NCBI GenBank assembly: GCA_023212645.1
Contig: JALBYC010000014.1
Location: 286,621 to 350,620, forward strand
DNA: 64,000 nt
Direction of reading: 5' to 3'
Source: Farysia itapuensis
Taxonomy: Eukaryota; Basidiomycota; Ustilaginomycetes; Ustilaginales; Ustilaginaceae
This document shows, one piece after another, positions 41,943-52,593 of the stretch. Both the position numbers and the translations under genes were made by a program. Position 1 is the first letter of the stretch. The number at the start of each line of letters is the position of its first letter. Below the pieces are notes generated by a model. That model was not told where the DNA came from. It searched no databases and saw only the letters and a list, made by a program, of their open reading frames with translations.

Positions 41943-42998
41943 ATGAACGGATCCAGTGGACTCGCTCTCCTCTCGGCCTACTCGAGCGACGACGAGTCTT
42001 CGGTCGACGAGGAGCCGAAGCAGCCGGTGCAGGCAGCCAAGCCACCGCCACGCAAAGTGCAGATCAAAATCGATGCATTGCCAAAGGACGACGAAGCAGC
42101 GCCTGCGCCCACGTCGATGTCGAAGCCGAGTGCAGGTAGTAGCCATTCGCTCTTCGGCATGCTTCCACCACCTAAACGCAAAGACAGCGAAGTGAGAGCC
42201 GAACGCGAGCAACTGGACAAGCAGCGCAAATTGGAGCGACACAGCGAACAGAACGAAGACGACGACGACGATCTTGGTGCTGCATCTGCCCCTCTCAGCA
42301 TCGTACAAGAGACACCATCAGATGGCAAGACCAAGAACAATGATGCATTCAGAGCCATGCTTGGGCTCAAATCAAGCGCTGCTGCAACACAAAGGCCAGC
42401 TGCCCCAGCTGCGCCATCAATACCAACGTTACCACAAGCGGAAGAGGCAGCACCAGTAGCTCCAAAGCCAAAACCAAAGCCGTCGTTCCAAATTTCTGCT
42501 GCGCCCGCAATTGTTCCAGCCGCAGCAGATGAGGAAGACGAGGAAGCATATCCTGGCTGGCAGTTGGATCTCGACGGGTCCTGGGTGCCCGTGACACCGG
42601 AAGCTCAAGCTCACTACCACGCCTACCTCGCCACCACGGCACCTCCGCCTTTGCAAAAGCGCAAAAGAGCAAACGACAACCTGGACGGGACACGCGATCT
42701 ACTCAGTGCCGGCATCAACCCGGACGACATTCGATCCTTTGATGCATCCTCGGCAGCCCGTGCTGCCTTTGATGCCAGTGGAGATGGGCAGGATACGGAC
42801 AAGTATGCAGCTGCGGCTGAGTTCGCCGCTGGAAATCGCGAGGCGACAGCTCCCAAGCCTGGACACCTTCGCGGTCTGCGTCGAGGCCAGCTGTCAACGC
42901 TGGTCAACATGGCCAACGAGAACCGCTCCTCGCTCGAGCAAAAGTGGCAGCGTGGACGAGAAGCACGCAGTCGAGCCGGCAACCAGTATGGGTTCTGA
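41943..42998 (+). CDS. PRCC-domain protein
   Basis: The 351-residue protein starts MNGSSGLALLSAYSSDDESS, a pattern (L..Y.SD.ES) shared by PRCC family members, and has a C-terminal PRCC-like region with an aromatic WQLDLDGSWVPVTPEAQAHY block. It ends with RRGQLSTLVNMANENRSSLE and QKWQRGREARSRAGNQYGF, the conserved final segment (K.QL..L...A......LEE.WA..R..R...Q.KYGF). The human homologue is linked to splicing complexes and was first described as a mitotic checkpoint regulator; a spliceosome-associated nuclear role is likely. The middle is Pro/Ala-rich and disordered. TRAPPC11 follows on the same strand after 125 bp. Confidence 0.85.
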   Translation: MNGSSGLALLSAYSSDDESSVDEEPKQPVQAAKPPPRKVQIKIDALPKDDEAAPAPTSMSKPSAGSSHSLFGMLPPPKRKDSEVRAEREQLDKQRKLERHSEQNEDDDDDLGAASAPLSIVQETPSDGKTKNNDAFRAMLGLKSSAAATQRPAAPAAPSIPTLPQAEEAAPVAPKPKPKPSFQISAAPAIVPAAADEEDEEAYPGWQLDLDGSWVPVTPEAQAHYHAYLATTAPPPLQKRKRANDNLDGTRDLLSAGINPDDIRSFDASSAARAAFDASGDGQDTDKYAAAAEFAAGNREATAPKPGHLRGLRRGQLSTLVNMANENRSSLEQKWQRGREARSRAGNQYGF

Positions 42999-43123
42999 CG
43001 TGTTAGAGCAAAGGGTATGCAATCGAAAGTGTTGCTTTTGTCCTCCCTCGTGAAGGCGCCAGTGTGTTGGGTTGTTGGTGTTGAGAGTGTTGCTACATGG
43101 TAGCTCTGCCTGCGTAAGCGCCG

Positions 43124-46100
43124 ATGAACTCCTATCCGGCCGAGCTGCTGCATCACCACTATGCGTGCATGCTCGTTGCCGGCCTGACCGCTCCCACATC
43201 TTCGGTACAGGAGCATCCAACCACCGTCTTTCCCGAACTCACACAGTCGCTCCATGACATTCTAGCAGCACGCGGCAGGAATCTCGTCTGGGATCCAGCC
43301 AGAGGCCAGTCTGCCGTCTTTCACACCGTCTTTGCCAGCAGTCATACCACCCGCCTACCGCCACACAAGACCAAGCCGTCGGCACGACATGTAGCCGCTG
43401 CCTTGTCCGAAACCGATGCTCCCATACCACCACAGGCGACGGCAGCATTCGCAGCATTGCCACCGAGATCTCCCCTATCGCCACTGCATCCCAACTCGGC
43501 CCTGTTTCCAGACGGCCTAATCGCCCCCATCTGGGTACGAAAGCATACAGAACTGATACCTGCCGTCTTTGTCGCCTTCTACACACTTTCTCCCTCCGAA
43601 AGCGAAGCCGAAGCGCTACGCAAAGCGGACCAAGAGCTGATCCAAACCATTGCCGAACGAAAGCGGTCGCTTACTGAACGCGGAATCAAGCTGACCGTCG
43701 TGCTACTGACCCAGCGCGAGATGCTGCAGGATGCCCAACTGGAAGCGCGCTTGAGCTACCTCCGTCGGTCTAGTGGTCTCGACTCCCGCGCCAGCTTGTT
43801 TGTTCTGACTCCCGTAAGTCGAGCTGAGCTGAGCGAATTTGTCACAAGCCTACACTCTGCTCTGTTCGAGTCGGCTGTGGACTACTACCGCGAACATGCG
43901 CGAAGAGTCAAGCGCAAACGGGCACGCTATCCGCCGCCTCAAAGCACACTTGCGCCCATCACAAACGCTCTCGCCACCCTCTCTTCCTCTGCGCCGAACC
44001 ACTGGTTGAGTAGGGAGGGCTGGATCGTGCGCAGTGAGTACAAGCTTGCCGTCTTTGCCGAGCTACAGGGCGACAATGCGGAAGCGCTCCTGCGGTACAG
44101 GGAAGCATACGATCTGCTCTGCATGTCGCCCTCCTGTCTCCTCGGCAGCACACTGATGCTTCCGCCGCGATCGAAACGTTGGGCAGAGGCAAAAGTCCTC
44201 GCCGACACAATCGTCGTCAAAATCTGCAAGCTGCATCTGTACAACGACCATGGCGATGCCGTACTGCCAGTTTTCCGTCGTCATCTGTCGCGCTTCACGG
44301 AGCTGAGCACTGGGTGGGGAATCGGAACTATGACGTTCGAGTACTGGTCCTGGCTCGCCAAGCAGTACCGCATGTTGGCCGAACTGGTCGAGCATGCAAC
44401 CAAGGTCCTGCCAGGATCGCCGCTGCCACCCTTTGAATTGCAGCAACACGCACCTCCGCTGCCAGCCAAGCTGTTGCACCCGGAGGCGCTCTGCATGTTT
44501 TCAACACCAGACAGCATTGCAAAGGGAAGCACACTGCCTCCTTTGCCCGTGGGGATGCTTACGCCGAATCAAAACGCCGTCGCCTCCTCTATCCTCCCCG
44601 GCTCCATGCTTCAGGGCTCAGGCGCTTATTTCTACCTCGCCGCGCTCTGCACGCTGGAGCGTAGAACGCGCTACCAGCGTGCGCTCCAGTTGTCGACATC
44701 TCTCGAAGGTCCCTTGTCGCACGAGCACAAGTTTGACCACACTGCCCAGATCGTCGACCACCTGACCAAGGCATACGACGCGTACAAGCGGAGCAACCTA
44801 GACCGAACCGCACTGCTGGTTGCATCGCGACTTGCCGGGACGTACTACGATGCACAGCAGTACGATATGGCGCTCAAATTCCTAGAACGTATCGTCCACA
44901 GCTATGCGCGTAGCACGGGTGGCGAGTCCGGCCCATCTGCGCAGTCAGGTGGCACGGATGCGATCAGAGCGGCGCTTGTCGAAATGGCTGCTGACTGCGC
45001 CATCCAAGCCCGGGACGTCCCTGCCGCCTTTCGCATCGTCCTATCCCTAGTCGCCTCGCATTCAGACGGCGCAGCGCTACACGCTATCCAAACAATGCTA
45101 ACGCAACAACAAGATACCGAAAGTGCAGACCCGGCGCCAGCAGTCAAGCTGAGCTACGGACCGACGAACAGCAACGTACTCGAACTCGACTCTGTCTTCC
45201 CCCTCGCCGAGGCGGAGTGCGGATCGCCCGTTCCGTTCCAGCTACGCATCCGGAACACGTCCACGGTCGATCTGGCTTTTTTGGCGCTGCGAAAGCTAAC
45301 GCTCTACTTCCAAGGCGCCGATGAGTTCTCACCGATTGAGATCATATTTGCGCCCGTCGCCGGCTCAAACTCGCCCAGCGTGGTGGAGCTAGGGGTTGTG
45401 CAACCAAGCTCGGGTACAGACGCGCCTACGTCTGTCCAAACTGATGCTGGTTTCTATGGGCCGAACGCTCTTGTCGCATTTCAAGGGACGTTACTCCCCA
45501 AATCTGCCGGACCTATCGAGATCTCAAGGGCAGTACTATCCGCTCTCAACGACGGGAGCGCCCCATCGTCAATTCGACCGAGTCTTGAGCTCAGCTTTAC
45601 ACTCGCTTTACCAGCAGAACAGTACGAGGCTACCGAGACGTCGTATGACGCCTTACGACGCGGCGAGTGGCTGTTGAAACACGGCCAGCTTGTCAGTATT
45701 TCGCAGCGGGCTACGCCGGGTCTGACAATGGTGCGGCCTCGGTCGTACGCTGTTTCCATTTCCGGACCGGAATTGGGAGCGTGCTACTACGTCGACCAAC
45801 GTATTGCGCTGACGCTTAGCGTGAGGAACAGCGAGCCGGGTGAGGAGGCACTCGAGTGTTGGGTGGATGCCGATTTGCAGCCGACATACGAAGGCGCCAG
45901 TGACGACCGACTTTCGCTCGAGCCGGGGCAAAGTGTGCCCGACGTTGTCGAGGGGGATGATAGTGCGCGCACGGTGTCGACGAGTGGTGCGCAGCAGTCG
46001 GTGCGTGATGTGCGTGTGGGCATCGTGCCGGCGGGTGAGTCGCGCGAGGTCAAACTCTGGTTCGTACCAGCTCGCAAACCAGGACTGCGCACACTCGACC

Positions 46101-47200
46101 TGACGCTCCACACCCGCAAGCACACCACCGACGATCTCGCCAAACACTCTGCCACACTGCACGTCGTCAAACGCAGCATCGCCCTCGACGTCACTGCACC
46201 CTTTGACATTGCAGTCACCACCACCACCACGACGCGGCTCGCGCAAGACGTTGGGCAGCTCAACACGGATGCATCTGGCTCGAGTGGTCTACTCGAACAG
46301 TTATTCGGTCCAGACGCTCGGATGAGGGACGATGGTTTGAGCGACAACGCGGAAGATGGGACGGTAGTCGAGACGCGGATCGGCATGGTTGGCCCAACGA
46401 GTGTCTGCGTGCTCGCCATTCGCACCACCTCGTCTCTGCTACAACCCGAGGTGGGAGACGTAACGGGGCTCTGGACGACGGGAGACCGATTTGCACTCCG
46501 GCACACATGCCAGGATGCCCTTGGCGACGACATGGCACTGGAAATCGTCTGGACAACTGCAACGACAGCTACGGACGATGCACACGGGCTGGAGAACATC
46601 ACACGCATCCCCCTGCCTCTACCCGCCCCTGCGTCCACCACTGACGAAGCCCAAATCGTCACCATCACCTTGGCACATACACGCAGTATGACTCTGCACC
46701 AGCCAGCCGAAATCAGCGTGAATGTGGTCAACCATGCAGCAACAGCTGGTGGCGTGGCGCGCGCCGTTAGTGTCGATCTTACCATTGACTCGACCGAGAA
46801 CTTCGCCTTTGCAGGACCGCGTAGGCTTGCACTCCCCCACGTCTTGCCCCTCTACACGAATCACCACCACCACCGTGGGGAAACACCACCGCGACTCGGC
46901 ACAGCGCGTATCGTCCCGCTTAAGATCGGCATGCTCAGTCTACCCGCTTTCTCCTTCCGCGTATCCCTCCCACGCCCGGCGCAGGTCGAAGATCAAACTC
47001 CCACCACCCCCTCGCTCCTCATCTCCTCAAACGGCCTCCCCTCCTCGCACAATACGCTGCCAGACACTATCAGCGTCAAGCTCGTACACAGTATCACCGA
47101 TGCAGATACAGGACGCAGTCTGCTTTCTACAACGCTCTACCCGCCTACAGCAAACCAGCCCGCTCCCCTCTCCGTGCACGTTCATCCTTTATCCCACTAG
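43124..47200 (+). CDS. TRAPP complex subunit TRAPPC11 (foie gras domain)
   Basis: This is a single-exon gene of 1358 residues. The N-terminal half has the foie gras region: MNSYPAELLHHHYACMLVAG, GLIAPIWVRKHTELIPAVFV, SLTERGIKLTVVLLTQREML and LFVLTPVSRAELSEFVTSLH, then the helical repeat part YKLAVFAELQGDNAEALLRY, REAYDLL, YLAALCTLERRTRYQRAL and YDAQQYDMALKFLERIVHSY. The C-terminal half is beta-rich (gryzun-like), with repeated Ig-like strands such as PLAEAECGSPVPFQLRIRNT. TRAPPC11 is a subunit of the TRAPPIII-type tethering complex and GEF at the Golgi and in autophagy. Budding yeast lacks it, while basidiomycetes usually keep it. Confidence 0.9.
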   Translation: MNSYPAELLHHHYACMLVAGLTAPTSSVQEHPTTVFPELTQSLHDILAARGRNLVWDPARGQSAVFHTVFASSHTTRLPPHKTKPSARHVAAALSETDAPIPPQATAAFAALPPRSPLSPLHPNSALFPDGLIAPIWVRKHTELIPAVFVAFYTLSPSESEAEALRKADQELIQTIAERKRSLTERGIKLTVVLLTQREMLQDAQLEARLSYLRRSSGLDSRASLFVLTPVSRAELSEFVTSLHSALFESAVDYYREHARRVKRKRARYPPPQSTLAPITNALATLSSSAPNHWLSREGWIVRSEYKLAVFAELQGDNAEALLRYREAYDLLCMSPSCLLGSTLMLPPRSKRWAEAKVLADTIVVKICKLHLYNDHGDAVLPVFRRHLSRFTELSTGWGIGTMTFEYWSWLAKQYRMLAELVEHATKVLPGSPLPPFELQQHAPPLPAKLLHPEALCMFSTPDSIAKGSTLPPLPVGMLTPNQNAVASSILPGSMLQGSGAYFYLAALCTLERRTRYQRALQLSTSLEGPLSHEHKFDHTAQIVDHLTKAYDAYKRSNLDRTALLVASRLAGTYYDAQQYDMALKFLERIVHSYARSTGGESGPSAQSGGTDAIRAALVEMAADCAIQARDVPAAFRIVLSLVASHSDGAALHAIQTMLTQQQDTESADPAPAVKLSYGPTNSNVLELDSVFPLAEAECGSPVPFQLRIRNTSTVDLAFLALRKLTLYFQGADEFSPIEIIFAPVAGSNSPSVVELGVVQPSSGTDAPTSVQTDAGFYGPNALVAFQGTLLPKSAGPIEISRAVLSALNDGSAPSSIRPSLELSFTLALPAEQYEATETSYDALRRGEWLLKHGQLVSISQRATPGLTMVRPRSYAVSISGPELGACYYVDQRIALTLSVRNSEPGEEALECWVDADLQPTYEGASDDRLSLEPGQSVPDVVEGDDSARTVSTSGAQQSVRDVRVGIVPAGESREVKLWFVPARKPGLRTLDLTLHTRKHTTDDLAKHSATLHVVKRSIALDVTAPFDIAVTTTTTTRLAQDVGQLNTDASGSSGLLEQLFGPDARMRDDGLSDNAEDGTVVETRIGMVGPTSVCVLAIRTTSSLLQPEVGDVTGLWTTGDRFALRHTCQDALGDDMALEIVWTTATTATDDAHGLENITRIPLPLPAPASTTDEAQIVTITLAHTRSMTLHQPAEISVNVVNHAATAGGVARAVSVDLTIDSTENFAFAGPRRLALPHVLPLYTNHHHHRGETPPRLGTARIVPLKIGMLSLPAFSFRVSLPRPAQVEDQTPTTPSLLISSNGLPSSHNTLPDTISVKLVHSITDADTGRSLLSTTLYPPTANQPAPLSVHVHPLSH

Positions 47201-47286
47201 AAGCTGCTTAGACTTGCCGAAAAATCTGCCACCGTTTTGTGTTTTGAGAGAGAGAGAGAGGGAGAGCATGTGTACGGCGAACTTTT

Positions 47287-48876
47287 CTAGGCGTGAGGTT
47301 TCTTGAAGAGTGACGCAAGGACGATCTTGTTGCGCTTGACGCTGTTGCTATGCAGGTTGCCAGCTTCGTAGCTGATTCGACTACCGAGGGCGATGTGAGA
47401 GCGAGGAGATCGCAGTGCGATGGAAAGGGCGTTCAGTCGAGCTGCGTCGGTCGAGATCCTCGCAGACGCCGAGGCAATGCGTGCGCGAGCGTCGACGAGC
47501 AGCTTTGACGACGATGCACTCAAAGCAGCAATAAGTCGATCTTTCTTACCCCGCTTGGCTTTACCTCGCGATACGCTGTTCAAGAGGTTCTCGTTCGATC
47601 CGAACTCGTCGCCTGCATGGAGGGGGTCAGCGAAGCGTCGCTGGAATTTGTCACGAGTGCGCCGCAAGAGCGATACTTTCTGAGCTAAAGGCGCCAACGA
47701 TTGTTCCGAGCTTTTGCCCTCGTTCCGCTGTTCGGGAGGTGTCACATAGCCATCTCCAATCATGCCCTCATAGTCGTCGGAGGATGCATAGACCTCCTCC
47801 TCTATCTCCTCCGTGACCGAAGTCGCTCTATTCGCTCTGCTGTCAACCGACTTTCGATCTGCATTGTCGTCGAGATTGTTGCTGAGTGCAGGCTCGATCG
47901 GCTTTGCGCGATTCAGAACGGCAAGACGCTGTACGCTGGGGCGAGGGATCTTGAGTTGTCGAAACCACGAGAGAGCCACAGTGGTCTTCGGAGATTGGAC
48001 CGCCGATCTATGTATCGTCCACGCGAGATAGTGATCCAGTCGTGAGAGAGATAGGCGTGAGTGAGGGCTTATAGCTTGCAGCAATCGTCCTTTCAAGGTC
48101 GAGGGTACCGAGACCGACTCCGATCCGAGTGCTACGTTGTCGTCAACCTCGCCACCAGCTTCTCCAAAATCTTCAACATCCGACCTTGCGTCAGTGTAGT
48201 CGATACTTTGACGCTCTTGCAGACCGTCTTCGGAAAAGCAATCAATGTTGTCATCACCTAACGTTTCCGGAGCGTGCTCGTCGGCTTCGTAAACCTCTTG
48301 TTCCGAAACAGCAGACTGTGCTGAGTGAAATGATTCTAGACTGGTAGTTGGAGAAGATGGCGAAGTGCACAGGGAGGTAGAGAGATAGTATTCGTATCTG
48401 GGGTCCACGACCTCTCCCACTCGAAAGATGTCTGCTTGATGTATCAGATACTTGGCCGTTGAATGGGTCTCGAGGGGAGTCAGGGGCGTTACCGACCCCT
48501 TGCTTTGAGTAGCAGAGTAGGCAGACAGAGCCAGCGTGTCAGAGGTTGCGCTGAACAGCGAGGAAAGGGAAGACTGACTCGTCCTATCTGGTCTCGCGAC
48601 TGGCAAGAACGTGATGGGCTTCGAAGAGGGTGTATGAGAGGAGCGAGAGAGTGTTTTGACGGGCGGAGTCATGAAGATGTTGCGGATCGCAGGTCGCTCG
48701 TTGCGCTCTGTCTGCACTGTCTTTGGTCGTCCTGGACTGGCCTGGGAAAGCCAAGCTGATGGACTAGGTGGAGTGGCTGGTCGCAGCATATCGGTCGTGA
48801 TTGTAAGCCTTTGCTTGTCATGGACGTCACTGTCAAGCAGGTCAGTCTGCACACTCGCCACCTCTACCTGATCCAT
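47287..48876 (-). CDS. Uncharacterised protein, 529 residues
   Basis: ATG at 48876 gives MDQVEVASVQTDLLDSDVHD. No domain is recognised. The N-terminal two thirds are Ser/Thr-rich with acidic clusters (EEIEEEVYASSDDYEG). The C-terminal 130 residues are basic and helix-prone: KVSLLRRTRDKFQRRFADPL, RGKAKRGKKDRLIAALSASS and LVDARARIASASARISTDAA, ending VKRNKIVLASLFKKPHA. That tail could be an amphipathic or nucleic-acid-binding region; this is only composition. Convergent with TRAPPC11 (86 bp between stops). A real gene is likely because a 1.6-kb frame is kept open with normal codon use, and its overlapping frames are all much shorter. Confidence 0.65.
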   Translation of the reverse strand: MDQVEVASVQTDLLDSDVHDKQRLTITTDMLRPATPPSPSAWLSQASPGRPKTVQTERNERPAIRNIFMTPPVKTLSRSSHTPSSKPITFLPVARPDRTSQSSLSSLFSATSDTLALSAYSATQSKGSVTPLTPLETHSTAKYLIHQADIFRVGEVVDPRYEYYLSTSLCTSPSSPTTSLESFHSAQSAVSEQEVYEADEHAPETLGDDNIDCFSEDGLQERQSIDYTDARSDVEDFGEAGGEVDDNVALGSESVSVPSTLKGRLLQAISPHSRLSLSRLDHYLAWTIHRSAVQSPKTTVALSWFRQLKIPRPSVQRLAVLNRAKPIEPALSNNLDDNADRKSVDSRANRATSVTEEIEEEVYASSDDYEGMIGDGYVTPPEQRNEGKSSEQSLAPLAQKVSLLRRTRDKFQRRFADPLHAGDEFGSNENLLNSVSRGKAKRGKKDRLIAALSASSSKLLVDARARIASASARISTDAARLNALSIALRSPRSHIALGSRISYEAGNLHSNSVKRNKIVLASLFKKPHA

Positions 48877-49800
48877 TGCGGAAGATCGTGGTCAAAAGCA
48901 GTCCAGACGACGGAAGGTCGACCCTGGTGACACCATCATTATATACGAGTGCGCCCCACGCTGACTTTTGGAGCGCGTCGCAAGTTACTTCGCCACACAG
49001 CAAACGCACACAGCGTGTAGATAGCCAAGGTGCCGATAGGGAACGGACAACTTAGAGCTTGCCGACGCAATCTCGTCGCATGCACGCAACAGGTCCCATC
49101 TTCATGATACTCTTGGCTTAGCACGCTACAAACTTTATCCAAAGATCACAGCATTGTGATTGTAGAGCTTGCCAAGACTAACTTGGCACGCGGTGCTGAG
49201 CATCTGGTCGACGAAGCTATTGAGTTTAGCTTTGGCTACGATCAGACAGCATGCAGTACTTGACATTCGACCCTTGCATAATGAGGGCGACACCCATATG
49301 CCCCTTACTCGCTATATTTTCAGAGATTTGTATATGAGACAGGGTCTCACACTTTCGCGAGGGTCCCGCCTAGCCGAGCCTTTTCCGGAGCAGCGGAGCA
49401 GGCGCAGATTGAATAATTTGACTCGCTAACGGCACACGCGTTCTAGACACAAAGGCGACAGACTGCGCCACATGAGTAGGGAAATCCCAAAGCTTCTGGC
49501 TGTTATTATCCAGGCGAGACCACTACCGATGGAGCAATCGCAGCGGGCTGTACGCTAGACAGCTTGGACCACTAGAACAACAGCGAAGCCGATCTGCTTT
49601 ATGGCCTGATTACAGGTATGCGCAGGGGGGAGGCGGATTTTCTTATTGTTGACTTTGCAGGCATTTTCGCCGTAGATTGCACATGGCATTGGCGGCATAC
49701 ATTTTACCCGATGCCCTCTCTTCTGCTCCCCACTTGAAGCGAGTCTTGTCCTGAAAAAACGTGGAAATCCATCTTTGCCGTTAGCCCATCGCACATAACC
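48877..49800. other. Long divergent intergenic region, no gene seen
   Basis: A 924-bp region separates the starts of the uncharacterised protein and the Zn2Cys6 regulator. An ATTATATACG element near 48938 could be a TATA box for the minus-strand gene. The length suits a regulated transcription-factor promoter; no RNA gene or open frame of note was found. Confidence 0.5.
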
Positions 49801-52593
49801 ATGCCGCTACCCACTCATCACCCAGACCTGGCAGGCTCAGCCTCAAGGATGCATACAGCAGACGCATACCGCAGGTCCTCAATCGTAGATCGGCCTTACT
49901 TGCCGCATACATCACGCTTCGACTACCCAGATCGACGTTGGAATGCACCACCGCCGCACCAGGAAGTGCCGTCCTTGCCGCATCCTCGCGGCCTGACCGA
50001 CGACTACGCGCAGTATTCTGGGTGGCCAGCTGACTCTCAGTATGGTTCCAAGCGAAAGATGGGCAGCAGCGACGTGGACCACCGGATGCGGGCCGATATG
50101 TATCGTGATCAGGTGCCAGAACCTTATGCGCGTGACGAAAAGAGCCATGGCTACTACACTTCCAACCTTACCCTGCCCTCGGTCGGAACATCCGATGCTG
50201 CAAGCTCCGGCCTCGGTAGGAGACTGTCATCGTTCTATGAGATGAATGAGCGCATAGAGTCAGGTCGTGCGCGATCCAACTCTGTTCGCTCCAGCCATAC
50301 AGGCGAGGAGCCCTCTCGTGCCATCCGCGAGTTTCCAGCATGGCATCAGCAACGGCCCACATCCCACCTGAATGTGCTGCTCCCGCCACCCATCGAAGCT
50401 GCGGCGGCTCCGCATAGGCATGGCGCTGCATATCCTCAGCAGCGTCATGTTCACTTTGACAGTGCTGCCGCCGAATTCTCTTCTCAGCCGCCGTTGGTCC
50501 GTGTGCCGCCACAACCACTACAGCCTCAGCGAAAGCGCCTTCGCATCTCGCGTGCCTGCGACGAATGCCGTAGACGCAAAACACGCTGCGATGTAGTGGG
50601 AGCCTTCCCAGGTGAGCCCGATCACCCGCTCACTCTTTCCGGTGCCGTCCCTCTACTCGAAGCTAACGACGAGCCAAAGGGAGACATGCTCATAATGCAG
50701 CCATGTACCAATTGCCGGCGAAGCGATGTGCTCTGCTCATACAGCAAAAGACCGCTCAAGCGCGGGCCCAGCAAGGGCTACATCAAGGATCTCGAACGCC
50801 GTCTCAACTCTCTCGAGTCCCAGATCGTTCCTGGCGAGAAGGCTGACGGCGACGAGCTGCAAGAGGCAGACGAGCTCGAGGACACTTGCACCACGAAGCC
50901 AAAGGTGCGCACAGAAGATCGAATCAGCAGGCTGGAAAGCGTTCTAGGTCGCACTCCCAAGCCTGCTCGCGATGACGATGGCGAGCAAGATGCCCAAACG
51001 GTCGAAGAGGAGGAACAGAAGGCTACGCTTGAACTTGCCATCCCAGTCTCGACAGACATGCCGAACACGAAAGTGATTGTAGCTGTAAAGACGGGAAGTA
51101 GAGGAGCTGAGAACGACGTCTCTGAGGTCAAAACCAAGGTGATGCAATCGTTCCTGCACGGAACCTTTCCTGTGCTACCTTTCCGGAACGCAACAAGCGA
51201 CATTGCGCAGCTGGAAGAGCGAGTATTGACTAGAGGAATGCGGCTGTTGCTCGATCCTATAGACACGACGAGCTTGTCCAAATCGGCCGACTCACAATCC
51301 GAGGTCGCAGATTGCAGCAACGCACCAGCAAAGGGAAAGAGTCACAGCGCTAAAGTCGCGAGTCTGATTGGTCAGGCATCTGCTGGTCTAGGTACGACGC
51401 GCGACGAGTTGGCGTTGCAAAGTCGCCCAAGCGCCGAGCGACTGCGAGCTATGCGCAAAATTGCGCACCAACTGTCCGGACAAGAAGCTGATCTGCTCAT
51501 GCTTTGCCATTTGGACCATTTGCGCAACGGACAGAACAACAATTCAGCGCTGGCCGCTGCAGTGTCCAAGTTGGGCTCAGGCTTGTGCCACTTGCAGGAC
51601 GATGACGAGACGTATCGGCGACGCACGCTTCTATTCATGCTGGACCGGTGGCATGCACTTGGATTTGGCACGCCTCACCTGCTGACGGGCCGCTTTGGCA
51701 TGGAGAGTTGCACCTTCCGGTCGATGAAGCGTGCGCTCGGTGATGTGTCTGGCTCTCCATTGGGCGATGCAGTGTATGAAGTGCTGAGAGCCGCTATCAT
51801 GATGGGTCAGTTGACCGACTTGGCGCAAAACGCCGGAGGGTGGAAGCACATCTCCCTCAGCGATGTCGAGGCAGTGATCCATAGCGCGACCGACGAGAAT
51901 GAAGCGGATAGTCGCCCTGCCGATGAGGGCATCCAGAGTCTGCTTGACTCAACTGCTTTGCGCTACAGCTTGGAGTCGACCGTGCGTTGCTATCACGCTC
52001 TGCACAACCTTCCGATGGCCAAGGAGGCCCGGCTGGAAGATGTGCAGCGAGTGTTTACGCTTGCGGAGAGTGTGGTCGTTCTAGGCTCGGTCAAGACGCC
52101 GATCTCCCTGCAGGGTAAGCTGGTGCAGAGCGCCATTGGCCCGCACGTCCTCGCCATTGCCGGGGTGGCCTTTGCATGGTGTCTGCGCATCATCTGCCGT
52201 CTGGTATCTGTCCAGTCAGACAAGGTTGCACCGACGACGAGTGGGGCCGAATCGCCCAATTTACCCGTGGAACACTATCGACGCAAGATTCTCGATTACG
52301 TTCGCATGTGTGGGCCGTTCTGCATGTTCAGCGGCGGCGTGCCGACGGAAGCCGGCTCGTTCAAGGGCGTGTACCTGCGTCTGGCCCTGTTTTTCAACCA
52401 AGCCGTAGGACTGGCGACCCAGATGGGCGTTCTGGTCACAACCCTTCCAGACGCAAGCCCCGCTCGAGCTGATCCAGCCGGTTTAGCGACTGAAGCGGAT
52501 AACTTGGTGGAAATGGCGCACGAACTTGGACCGCTGGGCTACGTCTTATCCTCCATCTCCCCACGCGACGCCTGGCGCCTACTCGAGGCCTGA
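49801..52593 (+). CDS. Zn(II)2Cys6 transcription factor, Rgt1-like DNA-binding region
   Basis: The 930-residue protein has a binuclear zinc cluster: RISRACDECRRRKTRC (Cys253, Cys256, Cys263), then QPCTNCRRSDVLCSY (Cys302, Cys305, Cys312). It is followed by KRPLKRGPSKGYIKDLERRL, the linker and coiled coil typical of yeast Rgt1, a glucose-responsive repressor of hexose transporter genes. The spacing between Cys263 and Cys302 is unusual: 38 residues instead of the usual 5-12. The region after residue 450 resembles a fungal regulator middle homology region (FLHGTFPVLPF; GFGTPHLLTGRFGMESCTFR). The first 250 residues are disordered and His/Pro/Arg-rich. It stands alone between long flanks and is likely self-contained in regulation. 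The Rgt1 function is inference. Confidence 0.85.
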   Translation: MPLPTHHPDLAGSASRMHTADAYRRSSIVDRPYLPHTSRFDYPDRRWNAPPPHQEVPSLPHPRGLTDDYAQYSGWPADSQYGSKRKMGSSDVDHRMRADMYRDQVPEPYARDEKSHGYYTSNLTLPSVGTSDAASSGLGRRLSSFYEMNERIESGRARSNSVRSSHTGEEPSRAIREFPAWHQQRPTSHLNVLLPPPIEAAAAPHRHGAAYPQQRHVHFDSAAAEFSSQPPLVRVPPQPLQPQRKRLRISRACDECRRRKTRCDVVGAFPGEPDHPLTLSGAVPLLEANDEPKGDMLIMQPCTNCRRSDVLCSYSKRPLKRGPSKGYIKDLERRLNSLESQIVPGEKADGDELQEADELEDTCTTKPKVRTEDRISRLESVLGRTPKPARDDDGEQDAQTVEEEEQKATLELAIPVSTDMPNTKVIVAVKTGSRGAENDVSEVKTKVMQSFLHGTFPVLPFRNATSDIAQLEERVLTRGMRLLLDPIDTTSLSKSADSQSEVADCSNAPAKGKSHSAKVASLIGQASAGLGTTRDELALQSRPSAERLRAMRKIAHQLSGQEADLLMLCHLDHLRNGQNNNSALAAAVSKLGSGLCHLQDDDETYRRRTLLFMLDRWHALGFGTPHLLTGRFGMESCTFRSMKRALGDVSGSPLGDAVYEVLRAAIMMGQLTDLAQNAGGWKHISLSDVEAVIHSATDENEADSRPADEGIQSLLDSTALRYSLESTVRCYHALHNLPMAKEARLEDVQRVFTLAESVVVLGSVKTPISLQGKLVQSAIGPHVLAIAGVAFAWCLRIICRLVSVQSDKVAPTTSGAESPNLPVEHYRRKILDYVRMCGPFCMFSGGVPTEAGSFKGVYLRLALFFNQAVGLATQMGVLVTTLPDASPARADPAGLATEADNLVEMAHELGPLGYVLSSISPRDAWRLLEA

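Noticed and set aside
45787..46785. Minus-strand open frame of 332 codons inside TRAPPC11
   Set aside because: TRAPPC11 is continuous on the plus strand; the antisense frame is Ser/Arg-rich and lacks any motif.
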